DNA of 28,517 nucleotides from Actinomycetes bacterium (GCA_023460175.1 JAEWRC010000189.1:1-28517); one strand, 5' to 3'; shown: positions 1 through 7,188, counted from the stretch's first letter. The notes: generated from the letters alone by a model not told the origin. Program-made: numbers and translations.

Positions 1-152
1 CCAACGGCGCGTTGTGGGGGTTGTGGCGCCGCCCGATGGTCGAGAAACTCGAGGGCCGGATCCGCGCGCAGCCGAGCCAGGGTGTCCCGGTCGTCGGCGA
101 CCTCCTCGTCGAGGATGACCGGCTGCCAGCGGGTGGCGTCGGGGTTGCTCAT
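1..152 (-). CDS. N-terminal part of an operon gene cut by the window edge; possibly ThiF/nitroreductase-like
   Basis: Only about 50 codons are visible. The ATG at 152-150 overlaps the P450 stop TGA (151-149) in an ATGA arrangement, so the gene is the third member of the minus-strand operon and is probably translationally coupled. The readable N-terminus begins MSNPDATRW and contains TLARLRADPALEFLDHR. The 'LARLRADP..EFLD.R' stretch reminds me of the N-termini of mycobacterial proteins that join an E1/ThiF-like adenylyltransferase to a nitroreductase-like domain. That is recall from a short stretch only, and no domain or motif is actually present in the visible part. The reading frame and overlap are seen; the family is a guess. 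Confidence 0.55.
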   Translation of the reverse strand, partial: MSNPDATRWQPVILDEEVADDRDTLARLRADPALEFLDHRAAPQPPQRAV

Positions 153-1555
153 CGGCGCCTGCTCACCCGCGCCGGGATCGGGCCGTCGGCGACCAGCGTG
201 AAATGGACTGCGAGGGGAAAGGATTGCTCCAGCGACTCGATCTCGACCTCCCGGATCAACGTTGCCACGGCCAGCGTGGCCTCCATCATCGCGAAGTGGT
301 CGCCGATGCACGAGCGCGGCCCCCCGCCGAAGGGCAGGTACTGCCAACGATCGCGGCCGGCGGCCCGCCCCGGTGCGAAGCGGTCCGGGTCGAAGGCCAG
401 CGGGTCATCCCACAGCCGCGGGTCGCGCTGGACGGCCATCCGGCCGAAGGCCAACGTGGTGCCGGCCGGCACCCGGTAACCACCGACGTTCAGATCCCGC
501 GTGGCGGTGCGGGTGCCGGTCGGGGCCGGCGGGCACAACCGCAGCGCCTCCTTGACCACCTGACTGGTGTAACCCAGGCCGGTCAGATCGGCGCCGGTGA
601 GCGGATGCCCACCGAGGCCGCGGACCTCGTCGGCCACCCGCTGCTGGATCTGCGGATGCCGCCCCAACTGCCACAGCGTGTGGGTCAGCGTGGTGGCGAC
701 GGTGTCGTGACCGGCGAACAGGAAGATGATCAGCTCGTCGCAGATCTCCTTGTCGGTCAGCGCCCGGCCGGTGACCGGGTCGGTCGCCGCGATCAACGCC
801 TGCACCAGCGGGGCCTCGCGCTCCGGCCGGGCGCGGCACTGCTGCAGGATGTCGTTGGCCAGGGCGCGCAGCTCGGCGCTGGCCCGCAGGGCGCGGCGCC
901 GTCCGGGTGTCGGCATCCAGGCCGGTGACCGGACCGGTCGCAACGCCCGGCGGACCGCATAGGTCAGCGCGGTCTGCAGGTGCTCCTCGATGAGCTCGGT
1001 CCGGTCCTCGAGATCGATGCCGAACACCGACTTGCCCAGCGCCCGCATCGTCAACGCGCGGGCTTGGGCGCTCAGGTCGATCCGGTCGCCGTCGCCCCAG
1101 CCGCCGACGACGGAGGCCGCCGCCGCGGTGGCGTGGCCACCGAGCTGGGCGATCCGCTGCTTGGTGAACACCGGCTGGATGGTCCGTCGGCGCGGCAGCC
1201 AGCGGTCGTGCGGCAGATTGACCAGATTCTCCCCGAGGATCGCGCGCAGCTCGGCGAACACCGGCGACATCTTGTCGACGGTGCCGTCGCGCACGCCGAG
1301 CACGTCCCGGATCGCCTGCGGCGAGGTGGCCAGCACGATCGGCGACATCAGCCACCGGGGTGCCAGCACGATGCGGGTGACCGGGCCGCCCGCGTCGCGC
1401 AGCAGCTCGGTGCCGGTGTGATAGGACTTCACCGCGGCGAGCCGCTGCCGGTAGGGCAGCGGGTTGCGCGGCGCCTCCGGCAGTTGGTCGATCGGGATGT
1501 CGACGTCCGGCGCCGGGACGGCGGCGGCCGTTCGGGGCTCGAGTACCGCGGTCAT
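149..1555 (-). CDS. Cytochrome P450 monooxygenase
   Basis: A 468-residue class I-type bacterial P450 (soluble, needing ferredoxin and reductase). Visible landmarks in order are the I-helix oxygen-activation motif AGHDTVATT, the K-helix ExxR (EALR in KEALRLCPP), and the heme loop FGGGPRSCIG, whose Cys at about residue 416 is the thiolate ligand. There is no membrane anchor. The start is the ATG at 1555-1553, which overlaps the TGA of the upstream acyltransferase-like gene by 4 nt. An open frame continues upstream of it, but only as a shadow of that gene. Its own stop overlaps the start of the next gene by 4 nt. The substrate cannot be told from sequence. Lying between an acyltransferase-like gene and another enzyme, the P450 most likely oxidises an acylated small molecule in a short biosynthetic or modification pathway. 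No ferredoxin gene lies nearby. Confidence 0.93.
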   Translation of the reverse strand: MTAVLEPRTAAAVPAPDVDIPIDQLPEAPRNPLPYRQRLAAVKSYHTGTELLRDAGGPVTRIVLAPRWLMSPIVLATSPQAIRDVLGVRDGTVDKMSPVFAELRAILGENLVNLPHDRWLPRRRTIQPVFTKQRIAQLGGHATAAAASVVGGWGDGDRIDLSAQARALTMRALGKSVFGIDLEDRTELIEEHLQTALTYAVRRALRPVRSPAWMPTPGRRRALRASAELRALANDILQQCRARPEREAPLVQALIAATDPVTGRALTDKEICDELIIFLFAGHDTVATTLTHTLWQLGRHPQIQQRVADEVRGLGGHPLTGADLTGLGYTSQVVKEALRLCPPAPTGTRTATRDLNVGGYRVPAGTTLAFGRMAVQRDPRLWDDPLAFDPDRFAPGRAAGRDRWQYLPFGGGPRSCIGDHFAMMEATLAVATLIREVEIESLEQSFPLAVHFTLVADGPIPARVSRRR

Positions 1556-2280
1556 GCCGAGGCCCCCTGACTGACGCTGTGGCGACGCAGCATGGCGGTC
1601 TCGCGCAGGATCTTGGCCACCTGGTCGGGCTCCGCGTGGTTGGCGAAGGTGCTGCGGTCCCACCACATCATGGTGGTCGCGTAGCGCTCGTCGGGATACG
1701 GCGTCGCGGGGATGTGCGAGGCCACCACACCGCCCGAGGACTTCCACCGGTCCAGCACGTAGGCGGCCGCGGTGGCCATGCAGAACTGGATGTCCATCAC
1801 GGCCATGGCGTGGAACCCGGACCGGGCGATGGCGCGGGTCAGGGCGCGGGCGTGGCCCGGCTCGTCGGTGACCCAGGCGGACTTCATCTCCAGGATCCCG
1901 AACGGCGCGCGGTCGTCGATCATCTTGCGGACGGCGGCCAGTCCGGGCTGGCCGGCCCACTCGACGACGGCGTGGGAGTCGTCGGCGTCGAGCAGCGGAC
2001 CCTTGGCCCGCACGCCGGCGACGATCCGATCATTGCCGTCGATAGCTACAAAGAAGAGAACGGTGTCGCTGCCGTCCCGGATGGCGTCGATGTCCAGCGC
2101 GCATTCGACGCCGTGTTTCCGGTAGCTGTAATCGGCTCCGGCGAGGTATTCCTGCCAGAGTTCCGGTTCGTCGGCGGGGCGGGCGAGCAGGAGTGTGCAC
2201 TCCGTGTCGGGATCCCACCACCGGGCGCCGGCATCGAGACGAACCGAGGACGCGAACAATTCGGGCTGCTGATGGTTCAC
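1552..2280 (-). CDS. Acyltransferase-like protein (possible GNAT / N-acyl amino acid synthase fold)
   Basis: A 242-residue soluble protein and the first gene of the minus-strand operon. The start is GTG at 2280-2278, with an AGGAAA ribosome site just upstream. I do not recognise a named family with certainty. The layout resembles GNAT-type or FeeM/LuxI-like N-acyltransferases: a middle strand VLFFVAIDGNDRIVAGVR, then an acidic segment, then ILEMKSAWV, then a helix ALTRAIARSGFHAMAV followed by a C-terminal alpha/beta unit. No signal peptide or membrane helix is seen. It overlaps the P450 gene by 4 nt, so the two are probably made together. A plausible job is to attach an acyl group to an amine or alcohol that the P450 then oxidises; this is inference from fold resemblance and context. 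Confidence is high that the gene is real and low on function. Confidence 0.75.
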   Translation of the reverse strand: MNHQQPELFASSVRLDAGARWWDPDTECTLLLARPADEPELWQEYLAGADYSYRKHGVECALDIDAIRDGSDTVLFFVAIDGNDRIVAGVRAKGPLLDADDSHAVVEWAGQPGLAAVRKMIDDRAPFGILEMKSAWVTDEPGHARALTRAIARSGFHAMAVMDIQFCMATAAAYVLDRWKSSGGVVASHIPATPYPDERYATTMMWWDRSTFANHAEPDQVAKILRETAMLRRHSVSQGASA

Positions 2281-2433
2281 TGCTTTCCTATCTGTTGGTC
2301 AGTCCGGCACGGAACTCGTGTCGGCCTGAGTTCTACTTTGCGAGTACCCCGACCCGGTAAATGAATACGCCCAATTATCCCGCGAACGGCCCCGCGTGCC
2401 CGGGCATTCTTGCTGATCAGACGTGTTACTGGG

Positions 2434-2454
2434 TGTACGCGCAGATCGCGTACA
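2434..2454. promoter_or_regulatory. Perfect 8-bp inverted repeat, candidate operator for the P450 operon
   Basis: The arms TGTACGCG (2434-2441) and CGCGTACA (2447-2454) are exact reverse complements around a 5-nt spacer. An adjoining perfect palindrome TACATATGTA (2451-2460) overlaps the right arm. Both lie in the A/T-rich part of the intergenic region, about 155-180 nt upstream of the acyltransferase-like gene. The size and shape suit a TetR- or MarR-type dimer. No such regulator gene is visible here, so one encoded elsewhere would have to bind. Confidence 0.45.
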
Positions 2455-2591
2455 TATGTATGGCACCTATTAGTTAGCGACGGTAGTGATTCGTTGGTGA
2501 AATCGCGGTAAAAAAGGCGGCGATTCGGCAATTTGGAAGCCGGTGGCGCCTATTTGCGGAGTCTTCACGCAGGCGTCAATTTTCGGGCCCA

Positions 2592-2609
2592 GGGGCGCGG
2601 CTGCGCCCC
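2592..2609. other. G/C hairpin in the intergenic region
   Basis: GGGGCGC (2592-2598) pairs perfectly with GCGCCCC (2603-2609) around the loop GGCT. No T-run follows on either strand. It could fold in a long leader of the lipoprotein transcript or be a remnant terminator. The structure is seen; the role is unknown. Confidence 0.35.
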
Positions 2610-2891
2610 GGAGGCTACCGGCCGGGGGAGTCGGTCGGGCGGGGGTGGTCGCCGGGCGAGGGGAAGGAGGAGGCCCGCCGGAAACCCGCCGACGATCGCC
2701 ACGGTGGCCGTCTTCGCGTTCGATCCGGGCGCGCGGCGCCCCGTCGCGCGATTAGCGCGGCAACTTCGCGAAAATTTGCTGAAAAGGCCCGTTCGGCGGG
2801 CGAGAGTGGCGTGCCGGGGGCCGACGTCTACAGTGCCCAGGTACGCCTCGGCGCGTTTTCGAGGCCCTGGATCGACGTGCTGGAGCCACCT

Positions 2892-3803
2892 GTGGACACC
2901 CTACGAGCCATCGCGGTCGTTGTGGTGGCTCTCCTGCTGGCCGCCTGCGGTCGCAGCGCCGAGGCCGCTCCCACCTACGGCGCCGACACGGCCGCCCTGG
3001 GGACCGCGCAGTCCGTGCTGGGCTGGAACATCTCGGTGGCCAACCTGCGCTTCGTCGCCGACCACGTGCTCGTCGACGTCGACGCGGCGGTCGCCGATCC
3101 CGACGGCGAACACATCGCACCGGAGGACGTCCGCTTCGGCCTGTACGGCGGCCTGCTGCATCCCATCGAGGCGACCGGACTGGGCAGCTGTCAGCGCGTC
3201 GTCGGCTCCGATTTCACCCCGCTGGCGACCCCGGAACCCGATCGGCTCTCCGGCACCGTGTGCCTGGGCCCCATTCGCGATCAGTCCCAGGTGCGCGGGG
3301 TGTACGCGTATTCGCCGGCCGAGCGGATTCCCGGCACCGTCGTCGCCTATCCCGCGGCCTACCCGGTGGGGCTGCCGCCGACCAACCCCAGCGACTCCGG
3401 GCTGGAGCTGTCCACCACCAGCGTGGAGGCGTGGCGGGCCGACGGTCGGCGGCTCACCCCGGCGGCGCTGGGCGACCCGACGGCGTTCGAGGGCAGCGGC
3501 TACATGCTGCTGGGCCTGCAGGCCCGGGCCGTGGGGCAGCGCTACCGCGACGACTCCGAGGAGCGCGGCGGGCCGATGATGGTGCTCGCGGCCCCGTCGC
3601 TGCCGCCGCCCGGGCTCAGCCCCGCCTGCTCGACCTACGGCGCATCGGTGCTGGTGCTCCCCGACGCCTCCTACGACTCGGTGCAGCTGGAGGCCTCGCT
3701 GTGTACCCAGGGCGAGATCAACGAGGCGCTGCTGTACGCGACGGTGTCGGTGGTCGGCACGCACGCCGCCGTCTGGCTCGACGACGAGCGGGACCGGCAG
3801 TGA
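2892..3803 (+). CDS. Putative secreted lipoprotein of unknown function
   Basis: A 303-residue protein with a lipoprotein signal. From the GTG at 2892, a short charged start (VDTLR) is followed by a hydrophobic run AIAVVVVALLLAAC whose lipobox LAAC puts the lipidated Cys at residue 19. GGAG at 2882-2885 lies 6 nt before this GTG and decides the start; an upstream in-frame GTG at 2811 would add 27 residues that spoil the signal peptide. The mature part has no motif I recognise, but it holds several Cys residues (GSCQRV, TVCLGP, SPACSTYG, ASLCTQG) that could form disulfides outside the membrane. Its TGA overlaps the GTG of the RNA methyltransferase gene. By position it matches, from memory, the about 300-residue hypothetical protein next to the RNA methyltransferase in M. 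tuberculosis (Rv0381c). Confidence 0.8.
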   Translation: MDTLRAIAVVVVALLLAACGRSAEAAPTYGADTAALGTAQSVLGWNISVANLRFVADHVLVDVDAAVADPDGEHIAPEDVRFGLYGGLLHPIEATGLGSCQRVVGSDFTPLATPEPDRLSGTVCLGPIRDQSQVRGVYAYSPAERIPGTVVAYPAAYPVGLPPTNPSDSGLELSTTSVEAWRADGRRLTPAALGDPTAFEGSGYMLLGLQARAVGQRYRDDSEERGGPMMVLAAPSLPPPGLSPACSTYGASVLVLPDASYDSVQLEASLCTQGEINEALLYATVSVVGTHAAVWLDDERDRQ

Positions 3804-4456
3804 CTCCCGAGGGCGACGAGCCCGGCCCGACGGAGTGGGGAACCTCGCCCACCGGGGTCGGACCGTGGCCGGGCGAGCTGCCCGATGACCCGCGCTACGA
3901 CCCGGAGTTGTTGCGCGACGGCGACACCCGCAACGTCGTCGACCAGTACCGGTACTGGACCCGCGAGGCGATCATCGCCGACATCGACCGGCGCCGGCAC
4001 CCGCTGCACATCGCGATCGAGAACTTCGGCAACGACGCCAACATCGGCGGGGTGGTGCGCACCGCGAACGCCTTCGCCGTCGACACCGTCCACATCGTCG
4101 GGCGTCGGCGGTGGAACCGGCGCGGGGCCATGGTCACCGACCGCTATCAGCGGCTGCGGCATCACGACAACACCGCCGAATTACTCGACTTCGCCGCGGC
4201 GGCGGGGCTGACCGTGGTCGCCGTCGACAACGTGCCCGGTGCGGTCCGCCTCGAACACACCGAACTGCCCCGCGAGTGCCTGCTGGTGTTTGGTCAGGAG
4301 GGCCCGGGCATCACCCCGGCGACCGCCGCCGGCGCGGCCACGGTGGTCTCCATCGCCCAGTTCGGCTCGACGCGCAGCATCAACGCCTCGGTGGCGGCCG
4401 GCATCGCCATGCACCGCTGGATCGCGCAGTGGGGCGACCTTGACCACGCCTGGTAG
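3800..4456 (+). CDS. SpoU/TrmH-family RNA 2'-O-methyltransferase
   Basis: A 218-residue SPOUT methyltransferase that should transfer methyl from S-adenosylmethionine to a ribose 2'-OH in tRNA or rRNA. The three family motifs are visible: motif 1 in NFGNDANIGGVVRTANAF (conserved N and Arg), motif 2 in LLVFGQEGPGI, and motif 3 in SINASVAAGIAMH, which together form the knotted cofactor site. The start is GTG at 3800, which overlaps the lipoprotein stop as GTGA; the open frame further upstream is a shadow. The N-terminal 60 residues are acidic and proline-rich, unlike the minimal TrmH, and may help bind RNA. The target nucleotide cannot be read from the sequence. The likely M. tuberculosis counterpart, from memory of gene order, is Rv0380c. 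Confidence 0.9.
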   Translation: MTPEGDEPGPTEWGTSPTGVGPWPGELPDDPRYDPELLRDGDTRNVVDQYRYWTREAIIADIDRRRHPLHIAIENFGNDANIGGVVRTANAFAVDTVHIVGRRRWNRRGAMVTDRYQRLRHHDNTAELLDFAAAAGLTVVAVDNVPGAVRLEHTELPRECLLVFGQEGPGITPATAAGAATVVSIAQFGSTRSINASVAAGIAMHRWIAQWGDLDHAW

Positions 4457-4472
4457 GGCAGGATGAACTTTC

Positions 4473-5588
4473 ATGGATCAGGTATGGGCCAACCGCGCGG
4501 CCTCGGCCGAGGCCGCCATCACCGCACGTCACCTCAAGAAGCTCTGGGGACTGCCGAAAACCCAGCTCGGCGTCGTGGCCTGGCCCCCCACCGGCAGCGA
4601 CAAGCGGTTCAAGACCTGGCACTACTGGTGGCAGGCCCATCTGCTGGATTGTCTGATCGACGCCCAGATCCGTGATCCGCAGCCCGAGCGCGTGGAGCGG
4701 ATCACCCGCCAGATCCGGGGGCAGTGGATCCGGAACACCGGCTGGGTCAACGACTACTACGACGACATGGCCTGGTTGGCGCTGGCGCTCGAGCGCGCGG
4801 GGCGCTTCGCCGGGGTGGTCAAACCCGGCCCGCTGACCAAGCTGGCCACCCAGTTGGTCAACGCCTGGGTGCCCGAGGACGGCGGCGGCATCCCGTGGCG
4901 CAAGCAGGACCAGTTCTTCAACGCCCCGGCCAACGGCCCGGCGGGAATCTTCCTGGCGCGCTACGGCGACCGGGTGCGCCGCGCCCAGCAGATGGCCGAC
5001 TGGATCGAGGAGATCCTGCTGGATCCGGAGACCCTGCTGATCTTCGACGGCATCAAGGCCGGGTCGCTGGTGCGCGCGCAGTACACCTACTGCCAGGGCG
5101 TGGTCGTGGGCCTCGAGACCGAACTGGCGGTGCGCACCGGCGAACAGCGGCACGGGCAGCGCGCGGCGCGGCTGATCGGTGCGATCGCCGAACACATGGC
5201 CCCCGAGGGGGTGCTCAAGGGCGCCGGCGGCGGCGACGGCGGGCTGTTCTTCGGTATCACCGCGCGCTATCTCGCGGAGGCCGCCAACACCCTGCCCGGC
5301 GACGACGCCGAGACCGTCGCCGCGCGCGAGACGGCGCGCAAGATCGTGCTGTCCTCGGCCCGCTCGGCGTGGGACCACCGCCAGACCGTCGACGGCCTAC
5401 CGCTGTTCGGCCCGTTCTGGGACCGCGCCGCGGTCATCCCGGCGGCCGTGGCCGCCGAGGGCGAGCAGGCCCAGTTCGTGGCGGGCGCGGTCAACGCCTC
5501 GGCCGCGCCGGAGCGCGACCTGTCCGTGCAGCTGTCCGGCTGGATGCTGATGGAGGCCGCTCACACCCTGGGCGACGCGCCGGACTAG
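4473..5588 (+). CDS. GH76-like glycoside hydrolase family protein, cytosolic
   Basis: A 371-residue (alpha/alpha)6-barrel type protein resembling glycoside hydrolase family 76 (endo-alpha-1,6-mannanases). The paired aspartates expected at the active site are in NDYYDDMAWLALALERAG (Asp97-Asp98). Other family-like features are the aromatic stretch TWHYWWQAHLLD and the glycine-rich KGAGGGDGGLFFGITARYL near residue 260. No signal peptide or membrane segment is visible, which is odd for an enzyme class that usually acts on extracellular mannans, so it may act on a cytosolic glycan or have lost hydrolase activity. It starts 16 nt after the RNA methyltransferase gene with an AGGA site at 4460-4463. 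Its stop codon is shared, on the opposite strand, with scoB. From memory, Rv0365c is the M. tuberculosis counterpart. Confidence 0.85.
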   Translation: MDQVWANRAASAEAAITARHLKKLWGLPKTQLGVVAWPPTGSDKRFKTWHYWWQAHLLDCLIDAQIRDPQPERVERITRQIRGQWIRNTGWVNDYYDDMAWLALALERAGRFAGVVKPGPLTKLATQLVNAWVPEDGGGIPWRKQDQFFNAPANGPAGIFLARYGDRVRRAQQMADWIEEILLDPETLLIFDGIKAGSLVRAQYTYCQGVVVGLETELAVRTGEQRHGQRAARLIGAIAEHMAPEGVLKGAGGGDGGLFFGITARYLAEAANTLPGDDAETVAARETARKIVLSSARSAWDHRQTVDGLPLFGPFWDRAAVIPAAVAAEGEQAQFVAGAVNASAAPERDLSVQLSGWMLMEAAHTLGDAPD

Positions 5589-6247
5589 TCCAGGTCGACG
5601 GTGAGTTCGGCCTCGGTGGCCGCGACGATGTCCTCGACCGTGACGCCGGGGGCGAGTTCGCGCAGCTTCAGCGTCCCGTCGCCGACGACGTCGATGACGC
5701 CGAGGTTGGTGATGATCCGGTCGACGACGGCCTGACCGGTCAGCGGCAGGCTGCACACGTTGACGATCTTGGGGTTGCCGGCCTTGTCGGTGTGCTCCAT
5801 CAGCACGATGACCCGGCCCGCGCCGTGCACCAGGTCCATGGCGCCGCCCATGCCCTTGACCATCTTGCCGGGCACCATCCAGTTGGCCAGGTCGCCGTTC
5901 TTGGCGACCTCCATGCCGCCGAGCACCGCGGCGTCGATGTGCCCGCCGCGGATCATGCCGAACGACAGCGACGAATCGAAGTACGCCGCACCGTCATTGA
6001 CGGTGACGGTCTCCTTGCCCGCGTTGATCAGGTCAGGGTCCACGGCGTCGTCGGCGGGATAGGGCCCGGTGCCCAGGATGCCGTTCTCGGAGTGCAGCGT
6101 GACGCGGACGTCACCGGACAGGTAGCCGGGGATCAGGGTCGGCAGACCGATCCCGAGGTTGACGTACTCGCCGTCGATCATTTCCTTGGCGGCCCGCGCG
6201 GCCATCTCGTTGCGGGACCAGCCGGTGGCGGTGGGGGCTGTGGTCAT
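5585..6247 (-). CDS. scoB: Succinyl-CoA:3-ketoacid CoA-transferase subunit B
   Basis: A 220-residue beta subunit of a family I CoA-transferase, which moves CoA from succinyl-CoA to acetoacetate (ketone body or butanoate use) as a heterodimer with ScoA in the cytosol. The catalytic glutamate lies in LHSENGILGTGPYP (family signature ENG). Other family segments are YVNLGIGLPTLIPGYL near residue 30 and MEVAKNGDLANWMVPGKMVKGMGGAMDL in the second half. The start is ATG 6247-6245, 5 nt after the scoA stop, so the two are co-transcribed. Its TAG stop is the reverse strand of CTAG at 5585-5588, which also ends the convergent GH76 gene. Overall sequence is closer to ScoB than to 3-oxoadipate CoA-transferase PcaJ, but a related 3-oxoacid is possible. 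Confidence 0.94.
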   Translation of the reverse strand: MTTAPTATGWSRNEMAARAAKEMIDGEYVNLGIGLPTLIPGYLSGDVRVTLHSENGILGTGPYPADDAVDPDLINAGKETVTVNDGAAYFDSSLSFGMIRGGHIDAAVLGGMEVAKNGDLANWMVPGKMVKGMGGAMDLVHGAGRVIVLMEHTDKAGNPKIVNVCSLPLTGQAVVDRIITNLGVIDVVGDGTLKLRELAPGVTVEDIVAATEAELTVDLD

Positions 6248-6252
6248 CTCAG

Positions 6253-7011
6253 TTACGCCTTCTCTTCGCGAACGGTGCGCTTCTCGATCTTCTTGTCCTG
6301 CGGTCCGGTGTGGACGATGCGCTGCACGAACACACCGGCCAAATGCACTGCGCCGGGGTCGATCTCGCCGGGTTCGACGAGCTCCTCGACCTGGACGATG
6401 GTGATCTTGCCGGCCATCGCCGCCAGCGGGTTGAAGTTCATCGCGGTCTTGTTGAACACCAGGTTGCCCAGCGTGTCCGCGCGCTTGGCGTGTACCAGGG
6501 CGAAGTCGGCGTTGATGGATTCCTCGAGGACGTACCGCTTGCCGTTGAATTCCCGGACCTCCTTGGGCGGGGAGGCCACCGCGACCGAGCCGTCGGCGGC
6601 GTAGCGCCACGGCAGACCGCCGTCGGAGACCGGGCTGCCCACGCCGGCCGGGGTGTAGAAGGCGGGGATGCCCGCGCCGCCGGCCCGCAGCCGCTCGGCC
6701 AGGGTGCCCTGCGGGGTCAGTTCGACCTCGAGTTCACCGGCCAGGTACTGCCGGGCGAACTCCTTGTTCTCGCCCACGTAGGAGGCGGTGACGCGGCGGA
6801 CCTTGCCCAACTCCAGCAGCACGCCCAGGCCCAGGCCGTCGACACCGCAGTTGTTGGAGTACACCTCCAGGCCGGTGGCGGGCAGTTCGGCGACCGCCGC
6901 GATGAGTTGGTCCGGGATGCCGCACAGTCCGAATCCGCCCACCGCCAGGTGCGCGCCGTCGGTGATGTCGGCGACCGCGTCGGCTGCCGACGCGTACACC
7001 TTCGAAGTCAT
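6253..7011 (-). CDS. scoA: Succinyl-CoA:3-ketoacid CoA-transferase subunit A
   Basis: A 252-residue alpha subunit, the partner of ScoB. The CoA-binding glycine-rich stretch GGFGLCGIPDQLI lies near residue 25. The segments SNNCGVDGLGLGVLLE, ASYVGENKEFARQYL and ELTPQGTLAERLRAGGAGIPAFYTPAGVG are typical of ScoA rather than PcaI. The chosen start is ATG 7011-7009, preceded by GAGGAG about 9 nt away; an earlier in-frame codon at 7062 would add residues not seen in the family. The gene is divergent from an IclR regulator with a 184-nt gap that holds repeated dyads, so IclR control of scoAB is likely. M. tuberculosis carries scoAB elsewhere (Rv2503c-Rv2504c, from memory), so its position beside the cox block differs. 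Confidence 0.94.
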   Translation of the reverse strand: MTSKVYASAADAVADITDGAHLAVGGFGLCGIPDQLIAAVAELPATGLEVYSNNCGVDGLGLGVLLELGKVRRVTASYVGENKEFARQYLAGELEVELTPQGTLAERLRAGGAGIPAFYTPAGVGSPVSDGGLPWRYAADGSVAVASPPKEVREFNGKRYVLEESINADFALVHAKRADTLGNLVFNKTAMNFNPLAAMAGKITIVQVEELVEPGEIDPGAVHLAGVFVQRIVHTGPQDKKIEKRTVREEKA

Positions 7012-7045
7012 CGCGTGATTCTCCTCAACCGTTCGTCGGATGCAT

Positions 7046-7069
7046 GTCCACTCTGCAAACACCGTGGAC
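7046..7069. promoter_or_regulatory. Inverted repeat GTCCAC-N12-GTGGAC, candidate IclR operator near scoA
   Basis: GTCCAC (7046-7051) and GTGGAC (7064-7069) are exact reverse complements, 35-58 nt upstream of the scoA start. A related reversed copy, GTCCAGTGAAC, follows at 7075-7085. Their words recur in the dyad at 7166-7180 in front of iclR, which points to one protein binding both ends of the gap. Binding by the adjacent IclR protein is inferred. Confidence 0.4.
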
Positions 7070-7165
7070 GTCCCGTCCAGTGAACAGTCCCGTGGCCATC
7101 GGGATCAACCCCAACCGCATAACCCGGGACAAGTGTTCGCGGACTGATTCGGGCGCAACTCGTGC

Positions 7166-7180
7166 GTTCACTCTGTGGAC
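7166..7180. promoter_or_regulatory. 15-bp dyad GTTCAC-TCT-GTGGAC in front of the iclR -10
   Basis: The two 6-nt arms are reverse complements except for one base, with a 3-nt spacer, a size usual for IclR-family sites. It ends 2 nt before the -10 hexamer TAGACT (7183-7188), so a bound dimer would block RNA polymerase, which suggests autorepression. CACTCTG here repeats the CACTCTG at 7049-7055. Confidence 0.4.
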
Positions 7181-7182
7181 GC

Positions 7183-7188
7183 TAGACT
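7183..7188 (+). promoter_or_regulatory. -10 hexamer TAGACT of a leaderless iclR promoter
   Basis: TAGACT fits the mycobacterial -10 pattern TANNNT and ends 7 nt before the GTG at 7196, so transcription would begin at or next to the start codon. No good -35 is seen at the usual distance. This supports GTG 7196 over the upstream GTG 7175. Confidence 0.5.

Larger units (their letters stand above)
2281..2891. other. 611-nt region between divergent genes, no convincing gene
   Basis: It separates the minus-strand P450 operon from the plus-strand lipoprotein gene. The left half (about 2300-2540) is clearly richer in A/T than its surroundings and holds a 21-nt palindrome at 2434-2454 and a second 10-nt palindrome at 2451-2460. 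The right half is very G/C rich, with a perfect 7-bp hairpin at 2592-2609. Open frames exist on both strands but are arginine/proline-rich shadows without ribosome sites. The region therefore looks like two promoters plus untranslated leader. Confidence 0.6.

Noticed and set aside
2277..2531. An 84-codon minus-strand frame that ends in a GTGA overlap with the acyltransferase-like gene
   Set aside because: The overlap is tempting, but composition is random-looking, it runs through the two palindromes, and the AGGAAA ribosome site already explains the next start.
2533..3579. A long plus-strand open frame over the intergenic region and the lipoprotein gene
   Set aside because: It is in a different frame from the lipoprotein with its clear signal peptide, and is made mostly of Arg, Pro, Ser and Thr.
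5585..7011. 3-oxoadipate CoA-transferase (PcaIJ) as the identity of the CoA-transferase
   Set aside because: The IclR neighbour made this attractive, but segments such as SNNCGVDGLGLGVLLE and ASYVGENKEF follow ScoA, and no other pca gene is present.
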